In this document: piece after piece, positions 16,954 to 27,091 of the stretch
Position numbering within the stretch: the first letter of the stretch is position 1
Layout: every line of letters begins with the position of its first letter
Source of the DNA: Endobacterium cereale
GTDB lineage: Bacteria > Pseudomonadota > Alphaproteobacteria > Rhizobiales > Rhizobiaceae
DNA: 64,000 nucleotides
Assembly: GCF_009617585.1 (NCBI RefSeq)
Contig: NZ_WIXI01000044.1
Coordinates: forward strand, 248,001-312,000
Direction: 5' to 3'
The notes under the pieces: generated by a model
Seen by the model: the letters and a program-made list of their open reading frames with translations, nothing else
What the model was told of the DNA's origin: nothing
The model's database searches: none
Translations under genes and position numbers: made by a program

Positions 16954-18057
16954 TCAGACCGGGTCTTTGGGTTTCGAGGTTGCAACGATATCGCCCATGA
17001 AATCCCCAATTCCCGGGCGTTTCAGCGCACGGAAAGGCAATGGGCGGCAAAGATCCATGGCGGCGATGCCGATGCGGGCGGTGAGCAATCCGTTGATCAC
17101 ACCCTCTCCGAGTCGGGTGGAAAGGCGTGCTGCCAGACCATGGCCTAGAACCTGCTGGGCGATGCTGTCGCCAACCGCAATCGAACCTGTCACGGCCAGG
17201 TGGGCGACCACATCGCGCAGCAGCCGGAACATGCCGAGTGTGCCGGGACGGCCACCATACAATTCGGCCATGGCCCGAACCAGACGCGAGACTTCGAACA
17301 GCACATAGGCGAGATCGACCACGGCGCGCGGGCTGATGGCGGTGACAACCGAGACGCGCTTGGAAGCCGCGAGAATTAACAGGCGTGCTTCGCGGTCGAG
17401 CGGCGTCATCAATTCGCGTTCGGCGAGACCGAGATAATGCGGGCCGTCGATGATTTCGCCCTTTGTCGCATCGAGGGCCGCGCGACCACGCGCGGTTTCG
17501 GCGCGGTGCGACAGGATCGTTGTGAGGCGAGCAACGAGCGCACGGGCGGATTTGGCGCCGTTCGCCGAATCGGTGCCGGTCTCGATGGCGACGACATCAG
17601 CTTTCAAAGACTGCACGGCACCGATGCGTATCAATCCCAGCACTTCGCGGAGGACGACAATGGCGAGGGCGGCCAGGGCAACGGAAAGAATGCCGATGGC
17701 GGTATAGCCCAGCCAGTCAGATCGGGAAAAAAGATCACGGATGACGCTGTCTGCCCAAAGCCCGAAAGCGAAAGAGGCGAATACACCAAAGGCGCCGGCG
17801 GCGAGCTTGCCGAAAGAAAAGCCGTGGCGGCGCGGCAATGCAACCGGCACGTCGGCAGGGTCGGCTTCAGCCACGCCGAGAAATGGATCGTCGGCATCGG
17901 CAGTGGCGGTAAAGCCGTCGTCGAAACTGCGTGGCGGACGGCTGACAGCGAGTGGCGTGTCGCGCTCCCCCTCGACGGTGTAGGCCGAGGGGCGACGGCG
18001 TGGTGTTTCCGAAGAGGGAGCTGTTTGGCGATTGTTCCGATCGTCTGATGAGGTCAT
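16954..18057 (-). CDS. ycjF: YcjF/DUF697-family membrane protein, 367 aa
   Basis: Partner of the YcjX NTPase in many proteobacteria. A disordered, charged N-terminal region of about 85 residues is followed by two hydrophobic segments (AAGAFGVFASFAFGLWADS and YTAIGILSVALAALAIVVLR), then the DUF697 helical domain with SVVTAISPRAVVDL and a hydrophobic C-terminal half. Its ATG overlaps the stop of ycjX by 4 bases, so the pair is co-translated. In enterobacteria the pair belongs to the envelope-stress Psp regulon; no psp genes are here, so only an envelope link can be suggested. Confidence 0.88.
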   Translation of the reverse strand: MTSSDDRNNRQTAPSSETPRRRPSAYTVEGERDTPLAVSRPPRSFDDGFTATADADDPFLGVAEADPADVPVALPRRHGFSFGKLAAGAFGVFASFAFGLWADSVIRDLFSRSDWLGYTAIGILSVALAALAIVVLREVLGLIRIGAVQSLKADVVAIETGTDSANGAKSARALVARLTTILSHRAETARGRAALDATKGEIIDGPHYLGLAERELMTPLDREARLLILAASKRVSVVTAISPRAVVDLAYVLFEVSRLVRAMAELYGGRPGTLGMFRLLRDVVAHLAVTGSIAVGDSIAQQVLGHGLAARLSTRLGEGVINGLLTARIGIAAMDLCRPLPFRALKRPGIGDFMGDIVATSKPKDPV

Positions 18058-19580
18058 GCGAGACGGTCTCCGAACAGGAACTGCATGGCGCGGTCGAGGC
18101 GGATATGCGGTACGGACAAAGCGATGCCGCCGCCGGTCTCATCGACTGATGGGGGGCGAAAACGTATGATATTCAGATCGGGTAGAGCCGTTTTCTCATC
18201 CGAACCGTCGATATCACGGAAAAACGCTTCCGGACTCTCCGGCAAGTCACCGGGAAATATCGCTGTTTTCTTATTCCCGTCAAAGATTTCGTCGCCAATG
18301 CGCTCACCCTGCATCGGGGTGCCGGTAATAACCGGAACGAGTTGCCCGTCCTCGCGCACGGTCGCCTCACGGGTGGCGCGCACCGAAGCGAGCGCCATGA
18401 CGTCGATACCGGCGCCGGTCATGCCGATGCGATGGATGGCACGGTCGACGAGGCGGCGGGTGATGGCCTGCAGGCGATCGTGGCTTTCGTGATGCAGGTG
18501 ATCGGCCTTGGTGGCTGCGACCAGCACTCGATCGATGCGGCGGCCGAGCAGCGAACTCAGGAAGGAATTTGTGCCGGGGCGGAAACAGGCGAGCACATCG
18601 GCAAGCGCGCGCTCCAGATCCTGCACGGCTTCCGCGCCGCGATTGACCGCTTGCAGCGCGTCGATCAGCACGATCTGGCGGTCGAGGCGTGCAAAATGCT
18701 CACGGAAGAAAGGTTTGACGACGACGCTTTTATAGGCCTCGAAACGGCGTTCCATCATTGCCCGCAGCGAGCCTTTGTCGGGCCGCGCGTCCGGCACATT
18801 CGGCATGGGTGCAAAGGTCAATGCCGGTGAGCCGTCGAGTTCTCCGGGCAGGAGAAAACGGCCGGGCGGCAGGGTGGAGAGCGAACGCTCGTCGGACTTG
18901 CAGGCTTTCAAATAGGTGGCGAAACTTTCCGACAGCCGACGAGCCGTCATTTCGTCAGCTGGGCCTTCCATGTCGATGCTGGCGGCCAGCCCCAGCCATT
19001 CCCGCGCCAGTTCCGCGCGCACACCGCTTTGGGCGAGTGTCACCGCATTGTCGGAAAAGGTTTTGTAGTCCTGCGCCAGCAGGGGCAGGTCGAGCAACCA
19101 TTCGCCGGGATAGTCGACGATATCGATCGACAGGCGACCCGGTGAAAACATCCGGTTCCAGCCGCTGGCGCTCTGGTAATCCAGCGTAATGCGCAACTCG
19201 GAAATGGCGCGCGTCGAATCCGGCCAGATGCGTTCGCGTACCAGCGCCTGAATATGATCCTCGTACTGGAAGCGCGGGATGGCATCGTCCGGCTGCGGTT
19301 CGAGGCGAATGGAGGAGACGCGGCCGGAGCGCACCGGCTCGAACAGCGGCAGGCGGCCACCATTCAGAAGATTGTGGACGAGCGAGGAGATGAAAACCGT
19401 CTTGCCGGCGCGTGAAAGGCCGGTAACCCCCAGCCGTAATGTCGGATTGACGAGGCCGGAGGCGCGATCCGTCAGCGTATCGAAAGCGATACGGGCGTCA
19501 TCGGTGAAACTGGTGAGAGAAGGCGGCAAGGCGTGATCCCGATTGCTGGCGACACCGGATTGTCGGTGCCCGATCTGCAT
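18054..19580 (-). CDS. ycjX: YcjX-family P-loop NTPase, 508 aa
   Basis: YcjX is a dynamin/Ras-like NTPase of unknown cellular role. A Walker A motif GLSRAGKT is at about residue 55, followed by SIDIVDYPGEWLLDLPLL as the switch/Walker B region, and VAATKADHLHH as the TKxD-type base-recognition motif. Length is near that of the Escherichia coli protein (465) plus a short N-terminal extension. The ATG at 19580 lacks a clear ribosome site, so the start may lie some codons downstream. It precedes and overlaps ycjF. Confidence 0.9.
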   Translation of the reverse strand: MQIGHRQSGVASNRDHALPPSLTSFTDDARIAFDTLTDRASGLVNPTLRLGVTGLSRAGKTVFISSLVHNLLNGGRLPLFEPVRSGRVSSIRLEPQPDDAIPRFQYEDHIQALVRERIWPDSTRAISELRITLDYQSASGWNRMFSPGRLSIDIVDYPGEWLLDLPLLAQDYKTFSDNAVTLAQSGVRAELAREWLGLAASIDMEGPADEMTARRLSESFATYLKACKSDERSLSTLPPGRFLLPGELDGSPALTFAPMPNVPDARPDKGSLRAMMERRFEAYKSVVVKPFFREHFARLDRQIVLIDALQAVNRGAEAVQDLERALADVLACFRPGTNSFLSSLLGRRIDRVLVAATKADHLHHESHDRLQAITRRLVDRAIHRIGMTGAGIDVMALASVRATREATVREDGQLVPVITGTPMQGERIGDEIFDGNKKTAIFPGDLPESPEAFFRDIDGSDEKTALPDLNIIRFRPPSVDETGGGIALSVPHIRLDRAMQFLFGDRLA

Positions 19581-19676
19581 ATAGGGAGGGCATGTGCCGG
19601 AAGAAAGAACGGTGACTGCCGGATGATTTGCGAATGTGAAAATCGGTGCTTTTGGCCGCCTCCATCCTCACTTCTA

Positions 19677-20168
19677 TCAGACGATCAGGAAATCGCGCAA
19701 AATCCAGTTTTCGCCGGCATGGTCGAGAACGGCAAAACCCGCCGTCGGATAACCGCTCGGGATGGCCAAACGCAGCTGTTCGCGGCCGATCAGGCGATCC
19801 AGCGTTTCCTCGATGGTCGGGTTGTGGCCCACCAGCATGACGGAGGGTGAGGGCGCCTGACCCGCCAGAAGCGCCAGATAAGTCTCGGACGAGCCGTTAT
19901 AGATTTCGTCGATCGCCTGCAAAATGCATTCACCGGCCATGGCGCGGTGCATGGCATCCGCCGTCTGGCGGCAGCGCGTGGCCGTGGATGACAGGATAAG
20001 ATCGGGGCGATAGCCCTTATCCACAGCCTTTTCACAGACAAGTTCGGCCTCGCCATAACCACGATCGTCCAATTCGCGATCAAAATCGCGCTGGCCGGAT
20101 TGTGCCTGAGCGGCACGGGCGTGACGCAGGAGATAGATTCGCGAAGGGGGCGGTTCGATGATCGTCAT
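19677..20168 (-). CDS. sixA: SixA-type histidine phosphatase, 163 aa
   Basis: Histidine-phosphatase-superfamily protein of SixA size. The catalytic RHA motif is in YLLRHARAAQAQ, the supporting LSSTATRCRQTA Arg and the second His in MLVGHNPTIEET are present. SixA removes phosphate from phosphohistidine, for example on Hpt domains or PTS Npr. It lies 96 bases upstream of ycjX on the same strand. An Hpt protein is encoded 12 kb away, but a link is not supported by the sequence. Confidence 0.88.
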   Translation of the reverse strand: MTIIEPPPSRIYLLRHARAAQAQSGQRDFDRELDDRGYGEAELVCEKAVDKGYRPDLILSSTATRCRQTADAMHRAMAGECILQAIDEIYNGSSETYLALLAGQAPSPSVMLVGHNPTIEETLDRLIGREQLRLAIPSGYPTAGFAVLDHAGENWILRDFLIV

Positions 20169-20435
20169 GGCTGCCTCTGCCGGTCAAAACGCGTGGACAT
20201 CAGGGGTAACGCCATGTCGCGATCCGCGTCAACTGCCCGTCATGCACAGTTTGGTGGCGGGTTGGCAGATAAGGGTATTTTCCGAATCGATCTGTGTAAA
20301 TGCTTTAAAATTAGTCGTTTAGCCGATTTTTGTGTCGGTTTTAAAAATGCATTAACGGCGCGCATCAGACTTGAATCGCTTCCACCCTAGGGATATAGAG
20401 CGCCGCATAAGTTCTGTTCTTCAGGAGAAATCGCG

Positions 20436-20855
20436 TTGAGTGAGAAGATCGATCTTAGCAGCTTCGTCCTTTCGGAAGAAGACGAGTTCATGAACGTGCG
20501 ACAAAAGGCCTACTTTCGGGCCAAGTTGATCGCTTGGAAGAATGACATCCTCAGAGAAGCGCGCGAAACTCTGGGCCATCTGGCCGAAGAAAGCGCAAAC
20601 CACCCAGACCTAGCAGACAGAGCCTCTTCCGAAACCGATCGCGCTATTGAACTGCGTGCCCGTGACCGTCAGCGCAAGCTGATTTCCAAAATCGATTCCG
20701 CTCTTCAGCGGATAGACGAAGGCACATACGGATATTGTGAGGAGACCGGAGAGCCGATCGGCTTGAAGCGTCTCGACGCCCGTCCGATCGCAACCCTGTC
20801 GATCGAGGCGCAAGAGCGCCACGAGCGCCGCGAAAAGGTTTATCGCGACGAGTGA
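20436..20855 (+). CDS. dksA: RNA polymerase-binding transcription factor DksA, 139 aa
   Basis: Binds the RNA polymerase secondary channel and works with ppGpp on rRNA and amino-acid promoters. The coiled-coil N-terminal part and the C-terminal globule (GYCEETGEPIGLKRLDARP, TLSIEAQERHERR) match DksA. Only the first of the four zinc Cys remains; the others are Thr, Ser and Ala, a form known in alphaproteobacteria. The start is the TTG at 20436 with AGGAG 7 bases upstream. A strong terminator follows at 20901. Confidence 0.95.
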   Translation: MSEKIDLSSFVLSEEDEFMNVRQKAYFRAKLIAWKNDILREARETLGHLAEESANHPDLADRASSETDRAIELRARDRQRKLISKIDSALQRIDEGTYGYCEETGEPIGLKRLDARPIATLSIEAQERHERREKVYRDE

Positions 20856-20900
20856 CAGTGACGGCGGTGAAAAACAAAACACTGCCTGACAGACAGAATA

Positions 20901-20937
20901 ACAAAAGGCGCGGATTTTTCCGCGCCTTTTGTTTTTG
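20901..20937 (+). terminator. intrinsic terminator of dksA
   Basis: Arms 20901-20914 and 20919-20932 form a 14-bp stem (core AAGGCGCGGA/TCCGCGCCTT) with a 4-base T loop, followed by T-rich GTTTTT. A clear factor-independent terminator. Confidence 0.92.
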
Positions 20938-21293
20938 ATGATCCGCATGACGACTGATCAACGCCAGACACAGTCATCGCTGGAATTTTTGAGGTAGTTC
21001 CTCAGATTTGGCTGTGCGGAAATGCTTGATGAACCTCGCTTCGCAGGCTCCGAACTCCGGGTAATTCCTTCTTGCGTCATTAAGTGAGATGCTGTTGGGG
21101 CCGCTTGCTTCATCACCGTATTTTTAACCGCCGCCATCCTATTCCCAGAAACAAATCGGGCAGATTTCGTAATGAAGCCTGTTGCCAATTGTGAGATGAC
21201 CGCAGCACGCACATGGAAGGAAGGTCATCCAGGCAATCCTAAAACAAGCCTCTTTCAGGCATCAGAGAAAGCGCGGTGCTTGCATCGTGATGC
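20938..21293. other. intergenic region between dksA and the FliO-like gene
   Basis: No gene is supported. A minus-strand frame (20958-21137 from an internal ATG, about 59 codons) exists but its codon use is unlike the GC3-rich neighbours and its ribosome site is poor. Nothing else was seen. Confidence 0.35.
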
Positions 21294-22697
21294 TCATCGG
21301 TCATCTTTCGTCACCGACATTTCACCAAAAATGCGGGCAATCTCGTTCTGCATTGCCGGTTCTTGGCTTGCGCCGGTGACGCGCGGCATGCCGGGATCAC
21401 GTCGCGGCAACTGGCTTGTGGGGCCGTTTGGAGTGGCGGGGCCGATTGGCGGGACCGAGTTGGCGCCGGCGAGGTTGGTGGCCATCTCCTCTTCAAGAAT
21501 CCGTTCGAAATCGGAACCAAGCGGCTTTGCAGGAGCTGTGGCATGAATCGGCGGACGCAATGAAGCCGCTGGCGTTTGTGTTGCCATGACGGTCGGCCGC
21601 TGAGCGGGTGCCGGTGTCACTGAAGGCGGTTGAACCGACATTTCCGGGGGCATCTCCGCATGAGGCTGCTGGAACACGCGCTCGCGGGCTGCCTCAAGTA
21701 GATCGACCGCGTTGTCGAGCGACGGAGCTTCGCCGCGAGAGCGGGGTGTATCGATGTCGAAATGCGGTTCAGTCGTTCTGCCGGGCGTTTCGACGTCCAC
21801 AGTCAAAGGCTGGTCACGTTGGGTTTTTACAGGCGGTTCGTTCACCGGTTCGGGCATGGGAACGGCCGTTGCCGTTGCAAAAGCTGTCGCAACAGGGGCA
21901 GGGGCAGGGGCAGCGGCAACAGCTGCGCTGGTGCGGGGCTCGATTGTCGGGAAATCGACGACAGGACTTGGAGCGGCGGCGCGTGCGGGCTCTGCTGCAC
22001 GCGGTTCGGCCATTCTCGATTCGAGCCGTGATACGATGTCGGCGACCTTTGGTTCCGCTGTGGCCGCGCGGGGAGCCGGCTGCATCGGTACGGCAGGCGT
22101 ATCGGCGGGTTTGGCGGCTTCCGGCTTCGGCACAACCGGCTGAACGGGCGCGGCGGCTTCAGTTGGCTTGACTGGCGGCGCAGCATCTACCGCCTCCGAG
22201 CCGATCCAGGCGAAACTTTCAGTGTTTTCCTTTTGTGGAGCTGGCTTTTCAGCCTTCGCAGCTGATGCCACGACACGAGGCGCGGGTGCCGAAAATTCAA
22301 CCGACCGGTCTTCGGAAGCCGACAGACGTGGCTCTTCAGCCGGCGCAATGCTCGTTTTTTCCGGTTCCGAAATCGTCTTCATCATCGTGTGATAGGGCGG
22401 GCTGCGCCCATCAACGATACTGCTTTCTATCACGACATCCGTTGGGCCGCCGATCATGATCAGGTGTTCGACGTCGTCGCGGCGCACCAGCACGAGGCGA
22501 CGTCGCGCGTCGACGGCGGCGGCATCCAGAACCTGGAGACGCGGCTGGCGATTTTTGCCGCCTCGCAAAAAGGGCGAGGGGCCACCACGTCCGCGGATCA
22601 GCCACAGCACGAGGATAAGGCAGAGAAAACCTGCGGCGACACCGACCACGGCGATGGTAAGGTTGCTGCCATAGGTACCCAGCATCTCGTCAAGCAT
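21294..22697 (-). CDS. FliO-domain membrane protein with long Pro/Ala-rich tail, 467 aa
   Basis: One N-terminal membrane segment (about residues 13-36: LTIAVVGVAAGFLCLILVLW) is followed by a small domain with RLVLVRRDDVEHLIMIGG, the pattern of FliO, a flagellar export-gate component. The remaining 370 residues are low-complexity, rich in Pro, Ala, Glu and Thr, ending in a short conserved-looking block (NEIARIFGEMSVTKDDR). Ordinary FliO is about 100-150 residues, so this is far longer. The start has AAGGAG upstream. It diverges from cckA and is remote from flagellar genes, so it may be a FliO-like paralogue with another role. Confidence 0.7.
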   Translation of the reverse strand: MLDEMLGTYGSNLTIAVVGVAAGFLCLILVLWLIRGRGGPSPFLRGGKNRQPRLQVLDAAAVDARRRLVLVRRDDVEHLIMIGGPTDVVIESSIVDGRSPPYHTMMKTISEPEKTSIAPAEEPRLSASEDRSVEFSAPAPRVVASAAKAEKPAPQKENTESFAWIGSEAVDAAPPVKPTEAAAPVQPVVPKPEAAKPADTPAVPMQPAPRAATAEPKVADIVSRLESRMAEPRAAEPARAAAPSPVVDFPTIEPRTSAAVAAAPAPAPVATAFATATAVPMPEPVNEPPVKTQRDQPLTVDVETPGRTTEPHFDIDTPRSRGEAPSLDNAVDLLEAARERVFQQPHAEMPPEMSVQPPSVTPAPAQRPTVMATQTPAASLRPPIHATAPAKPLGSDFERILEEEMATNLAGANSVPPIGPATPNGPTSQLPRRDPGMPRVTGASQEPAMQNEIARIFGEMSVTKDDR

Positions 22698-22975
22698 AAA
22701 CCACTCCTTGGATATAGGACGCCGTCGTTAGAAACCGGCTGTGTCAGGATCATGACGGTAACGAAATGCGCGCCATATCCGTGACATTGAAGAACCATGG
22801 GACAGGAATATGGTTCGAATGCAAGGATCGGCAATCGCATCCCTGCGATCTTCAACGGGTTTCTGTGTTTTCCGAGCTTTTTGCCGGTGTCGCAAATTGC
22901 TATGAAGAGGCAGCCGACCGATTCCGATCCGCACCAACTATCGGGGTGCGGCGCTTGGCCGACATGAGAGGGTGA

Positions 22976-25576
22976 ATGACGAAGATGCAGCAGAGCGGCC
23001 ACAATGACGCGCCGCTGGTCGAACACGGAGCGCGCGGCGGAACCGTGATCCGGCTGCTCGTCCTTGCCGTGGTTCTGATCGCGGTGGCGATCTCCTTTGT
23101 CGTCTTCAAGGAATCGCTCGACAGCGAGATCGTGCTCGGCGTGCTCGGCATTCTTGCCATGGTCGGCATCTTCTTTCTGGTTTCCTCGGTTATCGGTCTG
23201 GTCGAGGTGATGCCGCAATCGCGCTCCGACGATCTGGCGCGGGGCTTTCTAGGCGGGCATCCGGACGGTATTCTGATTACCGATTCGAAAGGCCGCATCA
23301 TTTACGCCAACGCCGCCTATGGCCGGCTGACCGGCGCCACCAATGCCGCTCAGGCCCAGTCGTTGGAAACGCTGCTTTCCAAAAACCGCGAATCGACCGA
23401 GGCGCTTTACCGCCTGACCACCGCATTGCGCGAAGGTCGCGAGGGGCATGAGGAATTCCGCCTGCTGAAGCCGCTTGGCCGGCCGGGTAACAACGGTTCA
23501 GGTGCGCACTGGTATCGTCTCAAGGCGCGGCTTCTCGCCAATGGTTCCTCGCGCAAGCCGCTGGACATATGGCAGATCACCGACATCACCTCGGAACGTG
23601 ACGATCAGGAGCGTTTTTTCCGCGAGCTCCAGAACGCTATCGATTACCTCGATCACGCGCCGGCCGGCTTTTTCTCAGCCGGACGCAAGGGCGAGGTCTT
23701 CTATCTCAATGCGACGCTGGCGGAATGGCTGGGTTACGATCTGACCAAATTCGTGCCGCGTTCGCTCACCATGACGGATATCGTGGCGGGCGAGGGCATG
23801 GCGCTGATCCAGTCGGTTCAGGCAACACCGGGCCAGACACGCACGGAAACGCTGGATCTCGACCTGCGCCGCGCCAATGGCCAGAGCCTGCCGGCACGGC
23901 TCGTGCACAGTGTCAGCACCGCGCGCGACGGTGCGCCGGGTGAAAGCCGTACCATCGTCCTCGCACGGCCGAAGGGCGAGGCGGCCGATCTGTCTTCGTC
24001 CGCCATGCGCTTCACCCGTTTCTTCAACAACACGCCGATGGCAATCGCCTCGGTCGATGGCAACGGCAAGATTCTGAGGGTCAATGCGCCATTCCTGAAA
24101 CTGTTTGCCGGTGTCGTCTCGCGTGACGAGGCGGAAGCCGGTGCGCCGCTCGAAACCATCTTCAACGAAGCGGTGCGGCCGCAGCTGACGCAGGCGCTGG
24201 CCGAGGCCAAGGACCGCCAGAGCGATATCGCACCGCTCGAAAGCCGCCATCCGGGCGATGAAAACCGTTATGTGCGTTTCTTCGTCAATGCCGTGATCGA
24301 CGAAAGCGACGAGGCGCCGGAAGAGGTGGCCATTGTCTACGCTTTCGAGACGACCGAGCAGAAGGCGCTCGAGACGCAGATGGCGCAGACCCAGAAGATG
24401 AATGCCGTCGGCACGTTGGCGGGCGGTATCGCCCACGATTTCAACAACGTGCTGACCGCTATCCTTCTCTCTTCCGACCATCTGCTTTTGCAGGCGCGCC
24501 CGGCCGATGCCAGCTTTGCCGACCTGATGGAAATCAAGCGTAACGCCAACCGCGCCGCCGTGCTGGTGCGCCAGCTGCTGGCCTTCTCCCGCAAGCAGAC
24601 GATGCGCCCGAGCGTGCTCAACCTCACCGATGTCGTCGGTGACCTGCGCATGCTGGTGGACCGCCTGATTTCCGGTACCAACGTCAAGCTCGATGTCGAT
24701 TACGGTCGCGACCTCTGGCCTGTTCGCACCGACCTGTCGCAGTTCGAGCAGGTGCTGATCAACCTCTGCGTCAACGCCCGCGATGCCATGCCGCAAGGCG
24801 GTCGCATCACCATCCGCACACGCAATGTGACGGCGGAAGAGGGGCGTGCATACGCCGGTGCCGATCTGCCCGAAGAAGACATGGTGATGGTGGAAGTGGC
24901 CGATAACGGCACCGGCATTCCGCCCGAAATCATGGACAAGATTTTTGAGCCCTTCTTCACCACCAAGGAAGTGGGCAAGGGCACCGGTCTCGGTCTTTCC
25001 ATGGTCTATGGCATCGTCAAGCAGTCGGGCGGCTATATCCATCCCGAATCGGAAGTCGGCACAGGCACGACGTTCCGCATCTTCCTGCCGCGCCACATTC
25101 CCGAGCCGGTCGCAGCGCCGGTCGAGGGTGAAAATGCGGTGGCAGCCGTTGCCATTGCGCCCAAGGCCGAGGCTGCCAATGCCGATGTTGATCTGACCGG
25201 CAACTCCGCTGTTGTTCTGCTCGTCGAAGACGAAGAGGCAGTGCGACGTGGCGGCAAGCGCATGCTGGAAACCCGCGGCTATACCGTGCACGAGGCGGGC
25301 TCCGGCGTTGAGGCACTCGAGATCATGGAAGAGCTTGAAGGCAAGGTCGATATCGTCGTGTCCGACGTGGTGATGCCGGAGATGGACGGGCCGACATTGC
25401 TGCGCGAATTGCGCAAGAACTATCCGGACCTGAAGTTCATCTTCGTATCGGGCTATGCGGAAGACGCCTTTGCGCGGAACCTGCCGGCAGATGCCAAGTT
25501 CGGTTTCCTGCCAAAGCCATTCTCGCTGAAGCAGTTGGCGGTGACGGTGCGGGAGATGCTCGACCGGCAGGACTGA
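22976..25576 (+). CDS. cckA: cell-cycle hybrid sensor histidine kinase CckA, 866 aa
   Basis: Top of the CckA-ChpT-CtrA/CpdR phosphorelay controlling alphaproteobacterial cell cycle. Two membrane segments (about 26-45 and 53-78), PAS domains ([20 protein letters not shown]; a second around [13 protein letters not shown] and a third around [13 protein letters not shown]), a HisKA box [17 protein letters not shown] with the phospho-accepting His at about 487, an HATPase domain ([20 protein letters not shown]) and a C-terminal receiver with Asp at about 797 ([12 protein letters not shown]) are visible. Length and order match CckA. The start ATG lies just after a weak GAGAGGG. It is followed by recA after a 250-base gap. 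Confidence 0.95.
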   Translation: MTKMQQSGHNDAPLVEHGARGGTVIRLLVLAVVLIAVAISFVVFKESLDSEIVLGVLGILAMVGIFFLVSSVIGLVEVMPQSRSDDLARGFLGGHPDGILITDSKGRIIYANAAYGRLTGATNAAQAQSLETLLSKNRESTEALYRLTTALREGREGHEEFRLLKPLGRPGNNGSGAHWYRLKARLLANGSSRKPLDIWQITDITSERDDQERFFRELQNAIDYLDHAPAGFFSAGRKGEVFYLNATLAEWLGYDLTKFVPRSLTMTDIVAGEGMALIQSVQATPGQTRTETLDLDLRRANGQSLPARLVHSVSTARDGAPGESRTIVLARPKGEAADLSSSAMRFTRFFNNTPMAIASVDGNGKILRVNAPFLKLFAGVVSRDEAEAGAPLETIFNEAVRPQLTQALAEAKDRQSDIAPLESRHPGDENRYVRFFVNAVIDESDEAPEEVAIVYAFETTEQKALETQMAQTQKMNAVGTLAGGIAHDFNNVLTAILLSSDHLLLQARPADASFADLMEIKRNANRAAVLVRQLLAFSRKQTMRPSVLNLTDVVGDLRMLVDRLISGTNVKLDVDYGRDLWPVRTDLSQFEQVLINLCVNARDAMPQGGRITIRTRNVTAEEGRAYAGADLPEEDMVMVEVADNGTGIPPEIMDKIFEPFFTTKEVGKGTGLGLSMVYGIVKQSGGYIHPESEVGTGTTFRIFLPRHIPEPVAAPVEGENAVAAVAIAPKAEAANADVDLTGNSAVVLLVEDEEAVRRGGKRMLETRGYTVHEAGSGVEALEIMEELEGKVDIVVSDVVMPEMDGPTLLRELRKNYPDLKFIFVSGYAEDAFARNLPADAKFGFLPKPFSLKQLAVTVREMLDRQD

Positions 25577-25741
25577 GATTGTCGACGGGTGGCGAATCAG
25601 CCGTCCGACATGACATGAAACGGCGATGGACCGCCGCTAAAATCGCTGTTTCAGGAACAAACAGGAACAGCTTATCTGTTTGAGAACATTAAAGGAACGC
25701 AAAGGGAAAAACAGCATTTGAATCAATCGCATCGTACCTGC

Positions 25742-25767
25742 TTGTCAAGCGAGAACAAAAAGAGTAC
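25742..25767 (+). promoter_or_regulatory. SOS (LexA) operator of recA
   Basis: TTG-N11-CAA at 25742-25758, the form described for the Rhizobium etli recA operator, overlaps GAAC-N7-GTAC at 25753-25767, one base off the alphaproteobacterial LexA consensus GAAC-N7-GAAC. It lies 62 bases upstream of the recA start. Confidence 0.85.
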
Positions 25768-25828
25768 GAATTGGCCATCGGTTACAACATTGATTGCGTG
25801 GCGGCGATAACCTAAAGGGGTGGTTCAC

Positions 25829-26914
25829 ATGGCTCAGAATTCTTTGCGACTTGTAGAGGAAAAATCGGTGGATAAAAGCAAGGCGCTGGAAGCGGCACTC
25901 TCCCAGATCGAGCGTTCGTTCGGCAAGGGCTCGATCATGAAGCTCGGCTCGAACGACAGCATCGTCGAGATCGAGACCGTATCGACCGGTTCGCTCAGCC
26001 TCGACATCGCGCTTGGTATTGGCGGTTTGCCGAAGGGGCGTATCGTTGAAATCTATGGCCCTGAAAGCTCGGGTAAAACGACGCTCGCGCTGCAGACCAT
26101 TGCCGAGGCCCAGAAGAAGGGCGGCATCTGCGCCTTCGTGGACGCTGAACACGCGCTCGACCCGGTTTATGCCCGCAAGCTCGGCGTCGACCTGCAGAAC
26201 CTCCTCATTTCTCAGCCGGATACCGGTGAACAGGCGCTCGAAATCACCGATACGCTGGTTCGCTCCGGCGCCGTCGACGTTCTCGTTGTCGACTCGGTTG
26301 CGGCGCTGACGCCGCGCGCCGAAATCGAAGGCGACATGGGCGACAGCCTGCCGGGTCTTCAGGCCCGTCTGATGAGCCAGGCACTGCGCAAGCTGACCGC
26401 TTCGATTTCCAAGTCGAAGACCATGGTCATCTTCATCAATCAGATCCGTATGAAGATCGGCGTCATGTTCGGTTCGCCGGAAACCACGACCGGTGGTAAC
26501 GCGCTGAAATTCTACGCCTCCGTTCGCCTCGACATCCGCCGCATCGGCCAGGTCAAGGAACGTGAAGAAGTCGTGGGCAACCAGACGCGCGTCAAAGTCG
26601 TCAAGAACAAGATGGCGCCTCCCTTCAAGCAGGTCGAATTCGACATCATGTATGGCGAAGGTGTTTCCAAGACCGGCGAACTGGTCGATCTCGGCGTCAA
26701 GGCCGGCATCGTCGAAAAGTCCGGTGCATGGTTCTCCTATAACAGCCAGCGTCTCGGTCAGGGTCGTGAAAACGCCAAAACCTTCCTGCGCGAGAATCCG
26801 GAACTGGCGAACGAGATCGAACTGTCTCTGCGCCAGAACGCCGGCCTGATCGCCGACAAGTTCCTTCAGAACGGCGGCCCTGACGCCAATGATGGCGACA
26901 GCGACGACAGCTGA
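25829..26914 (+). CDS. recA: recombinase RecA, 361 aa
   Basis: ATP-dependent strand-exchange protein and SOS co-protease. The P-loop GPESSGKTT, the MAW-type stretch, [20 protein letters not shown] (loop 2) and the acidic C-terminus (NDGDSDDS) are all present. The ATG at 25829 ([20 protein letters not shown]) is used, with AAAGGGG about 9 bases upstream; the frame begins with a GTG three codons earlier. An SOS operator precedes it and an intrinsic terminator follows. Confidence 0.98.
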   Translation: MAQNSLRLVEEKSVDKSKALEAALSQIERSFGKGSIMKLGSNDSIVEIETVSTGSLSLDIALGIGGLPKGRIVEIYGPESSGKTTLALQTIAEAQKKGGICAFVDAEHALDPVYARKLGVDLQNLLISQPDTGEQALEITDTLVRSGAVDVLVVDSVAALTPRAEIEGDMGDSLPGLQARLMSQALRKLTASISKSKTMVIFINQIRMKIGVMFGSPETTTGGNALKFYASVRLDIRRIGQVKEREEVVGNQTRVKVVKNKMAPPFKQVEFDIMYGEGVSKTGELVDLGVKAGIVEKSGAWFSYNSQRLGQGRENAKTFLRENPELANEIELSLRQNAGLIADKFLQNGGPDANDGDSDDS

Positions 26915-26959
26915 TAAATCACGGCCTGCTGCGTGGCGGGCTTGCAATGAATGTTGATA

Positions 26960-27000
26960 AAACCGGCCGCCATCACCCGATGTGCGGCCGGTTTGCTTTT
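26960..27000 (+). terminator. intrinsic terminator of recA
   Basis: Arms AAACCGGCCGC (26960-26970) and GCGGCCGGTTT (26984-26994) are perfect 11-bp complements, followed by GCTTTT. Confidence 0.88.
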
Positions 27001-27091
27001 GTGCGGCTGGACAGGGTAGGCCCCTGACGATAAAAGCCGGTGGTTTCTGGTGATTGTGAACCGCCTTGGGGGCGGCAATGAAGGGCGTAGC

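Noticed and set aside
20958-21212. 84-codon minus-strand frame between dksA and the FliO-like gene
   Set aside because: Codon use unlike the genome, poor ribosome site, no recognisable feature.
23675-25291. 538-codon minus-strand frame opposite cckA
   Set aside because: Antisense shadow of conserved kinase domains.
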